A stretch of 64,000 bases of DNA from Pseudomonadota bacterium (GTDB lineage: Bacteria > Desulfobacterota > Binatia > Binatales > Binataceae). A model generated the notes under the pieces. It made no database searches. It was given only the letters and a program-made list of their open reading frames with translations, and was not told the origin of the DNA. Below are positions 53,992-62,774 of this stretch, piece by piece; position 1 is the stretch's first letter, and every line of letters begins with the position of its first letter. Location of the stretch: contig JAJPIF010000028.1 of NCBI GenBank assembly GCA_021324885.1, forward strand, positions 355,574 to 419,573. The letters run 5' to 3'. The translations under genes and the position numbers were made by a program.

Positions 53992-55539
53992 ATGAGTGGC
54001 GCAAAATCCGATCTCATGCTTCACGAAGGCCGGATTGTTGGCCATCCGCAAAGCGACACCATTGCGGTCGGCGGCGGACGGATCATGGCCTGCGGGCGAT
54101 ACGACGACCTCAAACCCCTGGTGGGTCCCGGAACACATCTTATTCGCCTTGAGGGGCGCACGGTCGCTCCCGGCCTGATCGATTCCCATCTGCATTTTCT
54201 CGAAGGCGCATCGACTCTGGCCAGCGTCATCCTGTCGAGCGTGGACAGCCTTGACGAGTTGTTGAAGCGACTGCGCCGGGCGGCGGCGCGCACCGCACCA
54301 GGCAACTGGGTAAAGGCATTTGGATGCGACGAGGCGCTGCTCAAGGAGCGGCGCGGACCCACACGCCATGAACTCGATGATTGTGTCCCGAAGCATCCGC
54401 TGCGTCTGCGCCATCAGACGCTGCACGCGTCATGGCTCAACTCACGCGCGATCGCTCTACTTGGTCTGGAAAAGCCCGACTTCACCCCGCCCCCCGGAGC
54501 GCGCCTGGAGCGCGACGCTGCCAACCGCCTGACCGGGCTGGTGAGCGGGATGGAAGAATGGCTGACAGCGCGGATGCCGCCGATTACGAATGCTGACCTC
54601 GAGTCTCGTGCGCGCAATTTCAGCCGCGAACTCGCCGCCGCCGGCGTGACCGCATTTACCGATGCCACCGTGCGCAACAGTCCCCGTCACGTCGAATTGT
54701 TCGGCGAGATGGTATCCTGGGGCGCAATCACCCAGCATTGCACCCTGATGCTCAGCGAAGATTATGTCGAGAAGTGGGCGGAGGTCCGCCGCAAAGGCTC
54801 TGAGGCCGGCGTGCCGGTGCTCGCGGTGAAGTTCAGAGGGGGCCGTGAACCGGGCGACGCTGAACTGAACGCCAAGGTTGAAGCCGCTCTGATGGCGGGA
54901 GCTGGGTGCGCCTTTCATGCCACCGAAATCGAGGAAGTCGAAGCCGCATTGTGCGTCCTGGAATCGGCGCGCGCCCGTTTGGGACGGGATCTGACCTCAC
55001 GCATCACTTGCCGTATCGAGCACGGCGGGGTAATCACGCCGGAGCAGATCGCCAGAATCGCCGCCTTAAAGGTCTGGGTCGTGACCAATCCGGGATTCAT
55101 ATTTTATCGCGGCGGGAAATATCTGACCGAACCTGGGCTGGTCCCTTACACCTACCGATGCAAAAGCCTTGTTGACGCAGGAATTCGTTTGGCGGCCGGA
55201 ACCGATGCGCCGGTCACTCCCGCCAGGCCGCTGACCGCCATTGCGGCCGCAGCTTTGCGACTGGATCGTGATGGTCGGGAGCTGGCGCCCAGTGAGAAAA
55301 TTGAGATGAGACAGGCCTACGAGCTGTTTTGCGGGGCCGGGGCTGAGCTTGCCGGCCGCAATGCCGGAACGCTGCGCGTGGGCGCTGCCGCCGACCTGAT
55401 TGTAATGGCCCGTCCGCCGCTGGAAATGACGGCCGCGGAATTGGCGCGAGCTGCGATCGATCTTACGGTGATCGGCGGACAGGTGGTCTATGAACGCGGC
55501 CGGCCCGCCACTTTCACCGGCATTCCGGAAACCATCTAA
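53992..55539 (+). CDS. Amidohydrolase family protein (YtcJ-like)
   Basis: Metal-dependent hydrolase of 515 residues. Seen: a small N-terminal beta domain (MLHEGRIVG), the metal motif in APGLIDSHLHFLEG (HxH), further His ligands in CAFHATEIEEVE and CRIEHGGVI, and the catalytic Asp in LAAGTDAPVTPARP. The beta domain is completed at the C-terminus (GAAADLIVMARPP). These fit the amidohydrolase-3/YtcJ group, whose substrates are mostly unknown. The start at 53992 is chosen over the longer open frame (53929) because of family alignment. It begins a four-gene plus-strand series with crotonases and an acyl-CoA ligase. Confidence 0.88.
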   Translation: MSGAKSDLMLHEGRIVGHPQSDTIAVGGGRIMACGRYDDLKPLVGPGTHLIRLEGRTVAPGLIDSHLHFLEGASTLASVILSSVDSLDELLKRLRRAAARTAPGNWVKAFGCDEALLKERRGPTRHELDDCVPKHPLRLRHQTLHASWLNSRAIALLGLEKPDFTPPPGARLERDAANRLTGLVSGMEEWLTARMPPITNADLESRARNFSRELAAAGVTAFTDATVRNSPRHVELFGEMVSWGAITQHCTLMLSEDYVEKWAEVRRKGSEAGVPVLAVKFRGGREPGDAELNAKVEAALMAGAGCAFHATEIEEVEAALCVLESARARLGRDLTSRITCRIEHGGVITPEQIARIAALKVWVVTNPGFIFYRGGKYLTEPGLVPYTYRCKSLVDAGIRLAAGTDAPVTPARPLTAIAAAALRLDRDGRELAPSEKIEMRQAYELFCGAGAELAGRNAGTLRVGAAADLIVMARPPLEMTAAELARAAIDLTVIGGQVVYERGRPATFTGIPETI

Positions 55540-55551
55540 GCGAGAGGATCC

Positions 55552-56361
55552 ATGGCATCACCGGCGGGCAGCGCTACCGGGCGCAATGAAGGCAGCTTTG
55601 AGCAACCCGCGGTGCTGTTCGAAAAGCGTGGAACGGTAGGATGGGTCACGCTCAATCGGCCGCATCAATACAATGCCTACAATGTCGCGATGCGCGACGC
55701 GCTGTACGAAGCGCTGTGGGCAATCCATTATGACCCGGAAATTACCGCGATGGTGCTGACCGGGGCCGGACCGGCATTCTCCACAGGCGGCGACCTGCAT
55801 GAATTTGGCCAGGCGCCCTCGCCGGTGGTGGCGCGATGGGTGCGTTTCCGGCGCGATGTATGGGGCCTGCTGCGCTCCCTCCCTGTCCCCTCAATCGCCG
55901 CCGCTCACGGCTTTACCGTCGGTGGAGGTCTCGAGATGGTGCTCCTGTGCGACATCGCAATCGCGGCCGATGACACTCGGATTTCACTGCCCGAAACCGG
56001 TACCGGGATGATTCCCGGGGTGGCCGGTACCCAGACCGCAGCGCGGCGGCTGGGCTTGGGGAGGGCGCTGGACCTGTGTATCACCGGGCGATGGCTTGAT
56101 GCTCAGCAGGCGTTATATATAGGTTTGGTCGCCGAAGTTGTCGCGGCGGCCAATTTGGAACATCGAGCCATGGCGCTGGCGCAGGAGTTGGGAGCGCTCC
56201 CCAGGCCGGTTGCGGCGATGGTCAAGGCCGCTGTTTGGGAAGGCCTGGAATTGCCGCTCGGCCGCGCGCTCGAACTGGAACGGCGTCTGGCTCAAAGATT
56301 GGCGCGGATTTCCGTCAAGCGCCGTTCCCTTGGGTTGCGCGGCGGTGGGAAGTTAATTTGA
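55552..56361 (+). CDS. Enoyl-CoA hydratase/isomerase
   Basis: A 269-residue crotonase. Seen: PAFSTGGDLHEFGQ and HGFTVGGGLEMVLLCDIAIA (the two oxyanion segments) and ISLPETGTGMIPGVAGTQ with a glutamate at the second catalytic position. Compared with the copy at 32131, the first segment has TGGD for AGAD and the context residues differ, so a distinct substrate is likely. It lies 12 bases after the amidohydrolase and 15 before the ligase. Confidence 0.9.
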   Translation: MASPAGSATGRNEGSFEQPAVLFEKRGTVGWVTLNRPHQYNAYNVAMRDALYEALWAIHYDPEITAMVLTGAGPAFSTGGDLHEFGQAPSPVVARWVRFRRDVWGLLRSLPVPSIAAAHGFTVGGGLEMVLLCDIAIAADDTRISLPETGTGMIPGVAGTQTAARRLGLGRALDLCITGRWLDAQQALYIGLVAEVVAAANLEHRAMALAQELGALPRPVAAMVKAAVWEGLELPLGRALELERRLAQRLARISVKRRSLGLRGGGKLI

Positions 56362-56376
56362 AATGGAGCTTTAAGC

Positions 56377-57924
56377 GTGAATACGATCAGTTTCCTAACC
56401 ATTCCAGCGGCGGTCTTACCGGATCAAGAGATCCTGGTTTTCGGGGAGCGGCGTCACAATTACGGTGCCCTGGCGAATCTGACCAGCCGGATTGCCACCG
56501 TGTTCAAGCAGACCGGTCTTCAACCTAACGACGTGGTGGCGGCTTTGGACACCAACTCCGATTTGTACGTGGCGTCGTACTACGCCGCGGCCAAATGCGG
56601 GCTGACCTTTTTGCCGCTTAACTATCGCGCCAAGGCTCTCGAACTCGAGTACATGATCAATACGGCCAAGGCCAAGGTGCTGCTGGTCGGCGATCGTTAC
56701 CTGGAACTGATCGCGCGCCTGCGCTCCAGCCTGACGACGATCAAAGAATTTCTTTCACTGGGAACCGGCAGCAGCAATATGCCGAAGCTGATCAGCCTGG
56801 TCGAAACCGCTCCCCCAGACGAAACCGAAGCCGAGGTGGACGATCAGGATGTCTCGGTCCTCATGTACACCAGCGGCACGACTTCATTGCCCAAGGGCGT
56901 GATGCTGAGTTTCCACGATTTTACCGCTTACGTCACCGCCAACGTGGAGATGGCCGACGGCACCGATCGCGGCACGGCGCTGGTTTGCGTGCCATTTTAC
57001 CATATCGCCGGAACCACCGCGATGATGACCTCGATCTGGACCGGGCGCAAAATGATCGTGATGCCTCAGTTCGAGGCGAAAACCTGGCTTGAGCTGGTCG
57101 AAAAAGAGCGGGTCACCCATGCCTTCGTGGTCCCCACCATGATGAAACAGCTGCTCGACGAGCCGAGCTTTTCCAAACGTGACCTGTCCAGCCTGCAAAA
57201 CCTCGCTTACGGCGGCGCGGCGATGCCGCTGCCGGTCATCCGCAAGGCCATCGCGGCATTTCCCAAAACGGTCGGCTTCGTCAACGCTTACGGGCAGACC
57301 GAGACCACTTCCTCCCTGACCGTACTCGGTCCCGAGGACCATCGGCTGGAGGGCAGTCCCGAGGAAGTTGAGCTTAAGCTCAAGCGGCTCAACTCGATTG
57401 GCAAGCCGCTGCCCGACGTGGAAGTGATGGTGCGCGACGAGTACAGCAATCGGCTGGTGGCTGGACAGGTCGGCGAAATCTGCATCCGCACGCCCCGCAT
57501 CATGAAGGGATATGCCGGGCGTACCGACGATGCGGCGTTAAGCGACGGATGGCGCGCCACTGGTGACTTGGGATGGATCGACGAGGACGGGTATATCTTC
57601 TTCGCCGGGCGCAAGGACGACATGATCATCCGCGGCGGCGAGAATATCGCGCCGGCCGAAGTTGAAACCGTCCTGATGAGCCATCCGGCGGTCGAAGAGG
57701 CGGCCGTGATCGGCGAGCCGTCCGAGGAGTGGGGCCAGGTGGTCAAGGCGTTCGTTGTCATCAGGCAAGGCCAGAAAGTTACCGCCGATGATCTGAAGGC
57801 GTTTTGCACCTCGCGCCTGGCCAGCTTCAAGCGGCCGGAACTGTATGAATTTCTGCCCGAACTCCCCAAGAACGCGTTGGGCAAAATCCTGCGCAAAGAG
57901 CTGCGCAAAGGCGCCGCAGCGTGA
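56377..57924 (+). CDS. Acyl-CoA synthetase (AMP-forming)
   Basis: Activates a carboxylic acid to its CoA thioester through an acyl-adenylate. Seen: the ATP-binding YTSGTTSLPKGVMLS, YGQTETTS, TGDLGWIDEDGYIFFAGRKDDMIIRGGENIAPAEVE (in two parts), and the catalytic lysine near the end in PKNALGKILRKELR. Length 515 is typical of the FadD/short-chain group. GTG start. With the adjoining crotonases it probably supplies a CoA-activated substrate for beta-oxidation-like degradation. Confidence 0.93.
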   Translation: MNTISFLTIPAAVLPDQEILVFGERRHNYGALANLTSRIATVFKQTGLQPNDVVAALDTNSDLYVASYYAAAKCGLTFLPLNYRAKALELEYMINTAKAKVLLVGDRYLELIARLRSSLTTIKEFLSLGTGSSNMPKLISLVETAPPDETEAEVDDQDVSVLMYTSGTTSLPKGVMLSFHDFTAYVTANVEMADGTDRGTALVCVPFYHIAGTTAMMTSIWTGRKMIVMPQFEAKTWLELVEKERVTHAFVVPTMMKQLLDEPSFSKRDLSSLQNLAYGGAAMPLPVIRKAIAAFPKTVGFVNAYGQTETTSSLTVLGPEDHRLEGSPEEVELKLKRLNSIGKPLPDVEVMVRDEYSNRLVAGQVGEICIRTPRIMKGYAGRTDDAALSDGWRATGDLGWIDEDGYIFFAGRKDDMIIRGGENIAPAEVETVLMSHPAVEEAAVIGEPSEEWGQVVKAFVVIRQGQKVTADDLKAFCTSRLASFKRPELYEFLPELPKNALGKILRKELRKGAAA

Positions 57925-57973
57925 ACCCGCGCATCCTCAACCGCCACCGCCGTAATGCCGGCTGACTGGTGCG

Positions 57974-58774
57974 ATGAAACGTGCAACCAGGCGCATAGGC
58001 GGCGCGCCGCCTCGTGTGCGCTCGCGCGGATCGTCGGGCAGCGCTAAAGCGGAAGTCCACCTCAAGCGCTATGATGATTACGTGACCGCTACGCTCACTG
58101 CACCCGGCGGCAACCGGCTCAGCCCCGCGATGGCCTCAGCGCTGGTCGAACTGGCGCCCGAAATCGAAGACGACGATTCGGTCAAGCTGCTGGTCGTGAC
58201 CGGAGCGGGGGCCACCTTCTGCACCGGATTCGATTCTGACGTCGATCCGCAGATCGTCGAAACGCTCGCGGCATTGAGCAAGCCAACGGTGGCTTTGATC
58301 AACGGCGACGCGTTGGACGAGGGACTGGAGTTGGCAATGGCGCTCGATATCAGGGCGGCAACCGCGGGGGCCAGGATGGGACTGCGCCAACTCGCATCAG
58401 GCGTGCTGCCGCATTTCGGCGGTACGCAGCGGCTCCCCCGTTTAATTGGCGCCGCACAGGCCTTGCGCATGATCCTGACCGGCGCGGTGATCGATGGGCG
58501 TCGCGCGATGGAATTGGGGCTGGTGACCTACCTGGCCCAGACGCCGGATGAATTTGTGGCGCTGTCCAGGAGTCTGATCGAGTCCATAACCAGCCGTGCG
58601 CCGATCGCGGCCCGGATGGTCAAAGAAGCGGTGGTGAAGGGCTTCGATATGACGCTCGGTCAGGGTATAAGGCTGGAAGAGGATTTATACGCAATTTTGC
58701 AGACGACTGAGGATCGCGCGGAGGGGGTGCGGTCGTTCCTTGAAAAGCGCAAGCCGCTGTTCAAGGGCATTTAG
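57974..58774 (+). CDS. Crotonase-like protein with altered active site
   Basis: A 266-residue crotonase-fold protein. The fold is clear ([42 protein letters not shown]), but two hallmarks are changed. The GGG of the second oxyanion segment is DEG (residues 115-117, NGDALDEGLELAM). The second catalytic Glu, normally in a GQPE motif, is missing: the aligned stretch is GLRQLASG (RQL at 138-140). The first Glu (E119) remains. It may do a different crotonase-family reaction or be inactive. An N-terminal basic extension (about 1-25) is unusual. It sits 49 bases after the ligase. Confidence 0.85.
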   Translation: MKRATRRIGGAPPRVRSRGSSGSAKAEVHLKRYDDYVTATLTAPGGNRLSPAMASALVELAPEIEDDDSVKLLVVTGAGATFCTGFDSDVDPQIVETLAALSKPTVALINGDALDEGLELAMALDIRAATAGARMGLRQLASGVLPHFGGTQRLPRLIGAAQALRMILTGAVIDGRRAMELGLVTYLAQTPDEFVALSRSLIESITSRAPIAARMVKEAVVKGFDMTLGQGIRLEEDLYAILQTTEDRAEGVRSFLEKRKPLFKGI

Positions 58775-58816
58775 GAGTTTGTTGAACACAGGCGACAGGA
58801 GGACTTGATCGTTCGC

Positions 58817-58936
58817 ATGGCAAACCAGTTAGGTAAAGTGTACATCTGCGGCAAATGCGGCTCCCAGGTAATCGTCACCAAGGGCGGTACCGGCACCCTG
58901 AAATGCTGCGGTGCGCAGATGGAACAAAAAAAATAA
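58817..58936 (+). CDS. Desulforedoxin-like mini-protein (39 residues)
   Basis: A 39-residue gene starting MANQLGKVYICGKCGSQV and ending in a CCG (C30-C31-G) followed by AQMEQKK. C11, C14, C30 and C31 match the four metal-binding cysteines of desulforedoxin, whose length (36-37) it nearly equals. It resembles the 47-residue protein at 53604 in the MAN-x-LGK-x-Y start and cysteine spacing. It follows the altered crotonase by 42 bases and is the last gene of the series. Its likely role is rubredoxin-like electron transfer or zinc binding, unproved. Confidence 0.75.
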   Translation: MANQLGKVYICGKCGSQVIVTKGGTGTLKCCGAQMEQKK

Positions 58937-58948
58937 CTTCCCACCAAA

Positions 58949-58985
58949 GGGTGCCCGCGGGCTCCAATCCGCGCCACGGGCACCC
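58949..58985. terminator. Hairpin ending the amidohydrolase-ligase series
   Basis: GGGTGCCCG and CGGGCACCC form a 9-base perfect stem with a 19-base loop, 13 bases after the 39-residue gene. There is no T-run. It lies upstream of the stop of the convergent CoA-transferase gene; the remainder to 59175 holds nothing clear. Confidence 0.5.
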
Positions 58986-59175
58986 GGAATTCCTGAATTG
59001 CCGCCACCATGGAATCACGCAAAGATAAGTCTCGCTGATCCCGGCCATCATCCCTCAAACCAGGACGCGAATTTTGCCCGGGCAGCGCGATGCCGGATCA
59101 TAGGTGCCATATTTCCCTGAAGATTAGCCGGCAACCGTGGCCTCCGATGAGCCCCGGGACCCAGCCACACCGGAC

Positions 59176-60348
59176 CTACCTCGGCGCTATGCGGGAAATG
59201 AGATGGCCTTTTCCTTGCGGGGTGAATTCCGCGCGGATCGCTGCCCCGTCGGCGTCCAGTTGCGGCGCAGGTTTGCGCACCGGTGGGTCTTTGAGCGTGC
59301 TGAGCTTGATGGGGTTGCCCGCCATCCTGATTGTACCTGATTCTATGATCATGTTGCGCTCGCGCAGTTGCGCAAGGTTTACCGCCTCCGGAACCGTGGC
59401 CACGATGGCGCACGGCACACCGGCCGCGGCGAAGACCTCTTCCCACTGAGCGGCGGGCCGGGTGCGCAGTACCGCTTCCATCTCGGCCTTGAGCGCATCG
59501 TCGTTGGCCCGGCGATCCACGCCGGTGCGGAAGCGGGGGTCCGCGGCGATTGCGGGGCGGCCCATGGCTGTGCACAGGCGGCCGAACGTGTCTTCATTAG
59601 CCGCAATAATTATGATTGGGCGGTCGGCGGTGTCGTAGGTGTCGCACGGCGTCACCGCTGGATGCTTGTTGCCGAGCGCGCGCGGAACGGGACCGCCGTT
59701 GAGCGCGTTCATCAACGCGCTTTCGAGCACCGACATCTGCACATCGAGCATCCCGATATCGACTTTGGCGCCCTCACCGGTGCGCGTGCGCTGATACAAC
59801 GCCGCCTCGATCCCGGCCAGGCAGAACATCCCGCTGAAGTAGTCGACTATCGAAGTCCCGACTTTGGTGGGAGGATTGCCCGGTTGGCCGTTGATCGACA
59901 TCATCCCGCTCATCGCCTGCAGAATCGGATCGTAGGCGCATCGCTCGTGCAGCGGTCCGGTCTGCCCGAATGCCGAGATGGCGGCATAGATTAGGCGCGG
60001 ATTGATCCTGCGCAACGCTTCGTAATCCAGGCCCAGATGTTCGAGCGTGGCGTAGCGCAGATTTTCCACCACCACGTCCGCGCGCCGAATCATTTCGAGC
60101 AGCAACTCCTTGTCCTCCTGCTTGTCGAGCTCCAGAGCGATCGATTCCTTACCCCGATTCATGGTTGCGAAGTATGCAGACATGCCGTCCACCAGCGGAG
60201 GGAATTTGCGCGTTTCATCGCCGTGGCCCGAATGTTCGACCTTGATAACGCGGGCTCCGAGTTCCGCCAAATACATCGTGCAGCACGGGCCTGACAGAAC
60301 GTGAGTCAGATCGATTACGGTGATGTCAGAGAATGGTCCATCAGCCAT
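59176..60348 (-). CDS. Class III CoA-transferase (CaiB/BaiF family)
   Basis: Moves CoA between carboxylic acids through an enzyme-anhydride intermediate. Seen: VIDLTHVLSGPCCTMYLAELGARVIKVE, VVVENLRYATLEHLGLDY, and the catalytic aspartate in TKVGTSIVDYFSGMFCLAG. Length 390 is typical of the formyl-CoA transferase/CaiB-like group. Substrate unknown. It lies 67 bases downstream of the EthD gene on the same strand and convergent to the acyl-CoA series, so it may belong to the same degradation pathway. Confidence 0.92.
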   Translation of the reverse strand: MADGPFSDITVIDLTHVLSGPCCTMYLAELGARVIKVEHSGHGDETRKFPPLVDGMSAYFATMNRGKESIALELDKQEDKELLLEMIRRADVVVENLRYATLEHLGLDYEALRRINPRLIYAAISAFGQTGPLHERCAYDPILQAMSGMMSINGQPGNPPTKVGTSIVDYFSGMFCLAGIEAALYQRTRTGEGAKVDIGMLDVQMSVLESALMNALNGGPVPRALGNKHPAVTPCDTYDTADRPIIIIAANEDTFGRLCTAMGRPAIAADPRFRTGVDRRANDDALKAEMEAVLRTRPAAQWEEVFAAAGVPCAIVATVPEAVNLAQLRERNMIIESGTIRMAGNPIKLSTLKDPPVRKPAPQLDADGAAIRAEFTPQGKGHLISRIAPR

Positions 60349-60415
60349 CGTGTTTCCCCAGCCTTCAATGCTCCGAGGCGCGATAATCTGCCACCCGGTA
60401 GGTGTGCCTGAAGTC

Positions 60416-61081
60416 TTACAACATCACGTATTCTTTGGTGATGATGAAGGCGAAGCCGTTCGGATCGATGAAGTTCGGCTCATCCGCGCGCACCGCCTGG
60501 TATTCCGGCGTGGTCTGCGACAGCCGCATCGCGTTGGTGTCGTCGAACCAGGTCTCCGCGACGCTGTCGTACCTCGGCGTCAGGCCGCTGCGATAGGCGG
60601 AAAGCAGTACGTGGCTTTGCACATAGCGATGCACCACCGGGATTTTTGCCGCCAACGGACCGTGATGCTCCTTCCAGTAGCTCTGAAACGCCTCGATCTC
60701 CATCCCGGGCTTGCGGCGCGCGAACGCGACATACTTCAGCATCGCGGGGTTGACCGGCCCGTCCTTGATCACGTGTTCATGCGTGAGCAGCATCCCCGAC
60801 ACCTTCATGTCCATGAAGTCGGTATCGGCGTTGACGGCGCGAGCCTCGGGCGTCTGGGCAATCCGGCGCATCGCATCGGTGTCGTCGTACCAGACCTCGG
60901 CTATTCCGTCGAAGATCGGATCGCCCTTTTTGTAGCCTGAATCAATGGTATGACTTTGCACGTATTTGCGCAGGCCCTGAACCTTCAGCGCCAGTTGCGC
61001 GTGAGTGGTAAGCCAGTGTTTGCGAAACGTTTCGAGATCCATATTCGGGTTGCGCTTAATCAGGTAAATCGCCTTAACCAT
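60416..61081 (-). CDS. Tandem EthD-domain protein
   Basis: A 221-residue protein made of two EthD (dimeric alpha-beta barrel) units. The halves (about 1-105 and 113-221) share the same order: aromatic/acidic strand, a (F/W)-x-x-x-(W/H)-x-x-x-H helix segment (FRKHWLTTHAQLALKV and FQSYWKEHHGPLAAKI), YVQSH, and an AE(V/T)W(Y/F)DDTDAM-like motif. EthD proteins occur in ether and aromatic degradation with unknown biochemistry; some relatives are dehydratases or monooxygenases. Probably transcribed with the CoA-transferase. Confidence 0.85.
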   Translation of the reverse strand: MVKAIYLIKRNPNMDLETFRKHWLTTHAQLALKVQGLRKYVQSHTIDSGYKKGDPIFDGIAEVWYDDTDAMRRIAQTPEARAVNADTDFMDMKVSGMLLTHEHVIKDGPVNPAMLKYVAFARRKPGMEIEAFQSYWKEHHGPLAAKIPVVHRYVQSHVLLSAYRSGLTPRYDSVAETWFDDTNAMRLSQTTPEYQAVRADEPNFIDPNGFAFIITKEYVML

Positions 61082-61192
61082 CCGCCTTCCTCGCTGACAG
61101 GACTAATCCTCGCCGGATTGAGGATTTAGCCGGGTATTTGGAAACCTGCAACACGTCTGCGCAGGAGCGGCGATCCTCGAGGAGATTGAATC

Positions 61193-61418
61193 GTGAGCAC
61201 GGAGCAGAACAAGGCGGCAGCCGCAGATTTGATCAAGGCGATCTCAACCGGCGACACCGATGCGATCCAAAAGTCGGTTGCAAAAGACTACCAATGGTAA
61301 ATGGGCTTTTGCGCGGGACCGTCCGCCTACGCGCGAGCAGATGATCCGGGCTTCCAGTTCGATAATCGAGCCCATGCTGCCCGGCGGATTTAACATGAAG
61401 ATCCACAATTCTGAGGTA
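61193..61418 (+). pseudogene. Broken SnoaL/NTF2-like gene
   Basis: GTG start with GAGGAG 7 bases upstream, reading MSTEQNKAAAADLIKAISTG and on to DYQW, then a TAA at 61298-61300. In the +1 frame the expected continuation follows: ARDRPPTREQMIRASSS, MLPGGFNMKIHNSEVIS, which fits a SnoaL/NTF2-like fold. Similarity ends near 61418 where RHS-derived sequence on the other strand begins. So there is one frameshift and then truncation. Real full-length relatives have about 130-150 residues. Confidence 0.55.
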
Positions 61419-61429
61419 ATCAGCAGGAC

Positions 61430-61870
61430 CACATGCTCCGCCAGCGGCAGCGTTGATCGCTCCAACCGCACCACCAACTACAGCGCCAACCACTATCGCC
61501 GTAACTAACTGATTTGCACCGGAGTCCCTGAAGTCAACCGGGTCGTCAACCACGTACTCGTGCAGATTGGGGCCGCCTCTAAAGGCTATCGGGTCCTGCG
61601 TGACGAACCTCTGGAACGTTGGGCTGTAGAAGCGATTGCGATAGAAGTACATGCGGAAGCCGAAGTCGTCGTTCTCGCGCCCGGTGAACCGAGATTGTAG
61701 TCGTGTTGGGAGCGCCGCCGACCTTTGCTGACCATTCCAGCGGTGGCTGCGCCCTACGCTCGACCGCCACAGTGTTTGTTCTTCAGACGCCGCCCAACGA
61801 TGTCTCACCCCCGTTGGGCAGGGTCAGCGTGGTGCGCCGGTTGGCGTTGTCGTAGGTGTAGCTGACCGCG
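61430..61870 (-). pseudogene. Degenerate RHS core/tip fragment (copy a)
   Basis: On the minus strand the core hallmark FTGRENDDFGFRMYFYRNRFYSPTFQ(RF) is followed by TQDPIAFRGGPNLHEYVVDD and PVDFRD, the C-terminal end of the RHS-repeat shell. A YD-repeat piece (YTYDNANRRTTLTLPNGG) lies at about 61804-61870 in another frame, so the copy is frameshifted. After the core comes a short Gly/Ala-rich tail (TAIVVGAVVGGAVGAINAAAGG), and the frame then reads antisense through the broken SnoaL gene to 61233. No complete toxin domain is present. Confidence 0.65.
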
Positions 61871-61983
61871 CCCTGCGACGAAGCTGCCCGAGCACGTCAA
61901 GGGCTGAGCTCGGGGCGGAGTCTCCAGTTGAGCGCCGGACAACTTCGCATTGTGGTCTTCTCGGGCGTGGCCGCCACCCAGAT

Positions 61984-62352
61984 TTACAGTGGTATGTTTA
62001 CCTTGAACCCCTGAATGCGGGGCGTAACTCGTACCTGTTTTTCTACTCCCTGATGGTCAAAGTCTATTGCGACATTCAAGTTTTCATAATGGTGAAACAC
62101 TCCGCCCAGCGACGGTGTCTCTCGTCGGATAGTTAAATTGATTCTGTTGTCCAATAGATCGCGATTATAAGGCACATGATGGGCTTTTAAATACCGCTCA
62201 ACCTTTTCATAGGATGAACCAGGCGGCAGATCTCTGCTCAGGGCTGCTTGGAAGGTCCGGGCTTTGGCATCGCCAGTATCTTTGCGCGGCCCGCAAGCCA
62301 CAACACAAATGGCTAATGCACACGATAGCAAAGGAAGGACTTGGCGCTTCAT
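61984..62352 (-). CDS. Small lipoprotein, candidate RHS immunity or satellite gene
   Basis: A 122-residue lipoprotein: signal peptide with lipobox ICVVAC (C20), then a compact domain (DLPPGSSYEKVERYLKAHH..., a beta-rich C-terminus). It lies 44 bases downstream of the RHS tip copy b on the same strand. In RHS and CDI systems an immunity gene usually lies immediately after the toxin tip, so this is a candidate; the lipoprotein nature would suit a periplasm-active toxin. No family was recognised; it could be an unrelated gene carried along. Confidence 0.6.
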   Translation of the reverse strand: MKRQVLPLLSCALAICVVACGPRKDTGDAKARTFQAALSRDLPPGSSYEKVERYLKAHHVPYNRDLLDNRINLTIRRETPSLGGVFHHYENLNVAIDFDHQGVEKQVRVTPRIQGFKVNIPL

Positions 62353-62396
62353 CTCATCGTCCCTCTAGCGGCTTTGGCTGCAAAGAAAGGGGACCC

Positions 62397-62774
62397 TTAC
62401 AGCATTCCGCCGGGAGCCGGCATGGGCCAGCTGATTTCCCAGCCCAATGGGCGAACAGTGATCGAGCAGGCGGTGCCGTGAATACCTAGGTCTATACTGC
62501 CGCCAATCGAGAAGTAGCCGGACTGCCATGAGACCACGCCAATTGAGCCCGTCCAGAGTCCTGACGCATCTGTGAAATTCGTTGGAGTATTGAGTGCATA
62601 GGTGTAAAGATTGGCGTTCCCGCCGCCGAGGCCGAGCGGGTCCTGCGCGACAAACGTCTGGAACGTCGCGCTGTAGTAGCGCGCGCGGTAGAAGTATAGG
62701 CTGGTGGCGTCGTTTTCGCGGCCGGAACAACATGCTCCGCCGCGTTCCCATCGTACATCGGGCGATTTGCCCAA
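62397..62774 (-). pseudogene. Orphan RHS core/tip fragment (copy b)
   Basis: An open frame of 125 residues. From about 62723 it matches the RHS core: GRENDATSLYFYRARYYSATFQ, FVAQDPLGLGGGN, NLYTYALNTPTNFTD, then a 50-residue tail (SGLWTGSIGVVSWQSGYFS...) unrelated to copies a and c. The residues before GREND are not RHS-like, so the shell is cut at the conserved core motif, the classic orphan-tip boundary. The tail is short for a known toxin. It may lack its own start signal and is probably non-functional alone. Confidence 0.6.
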
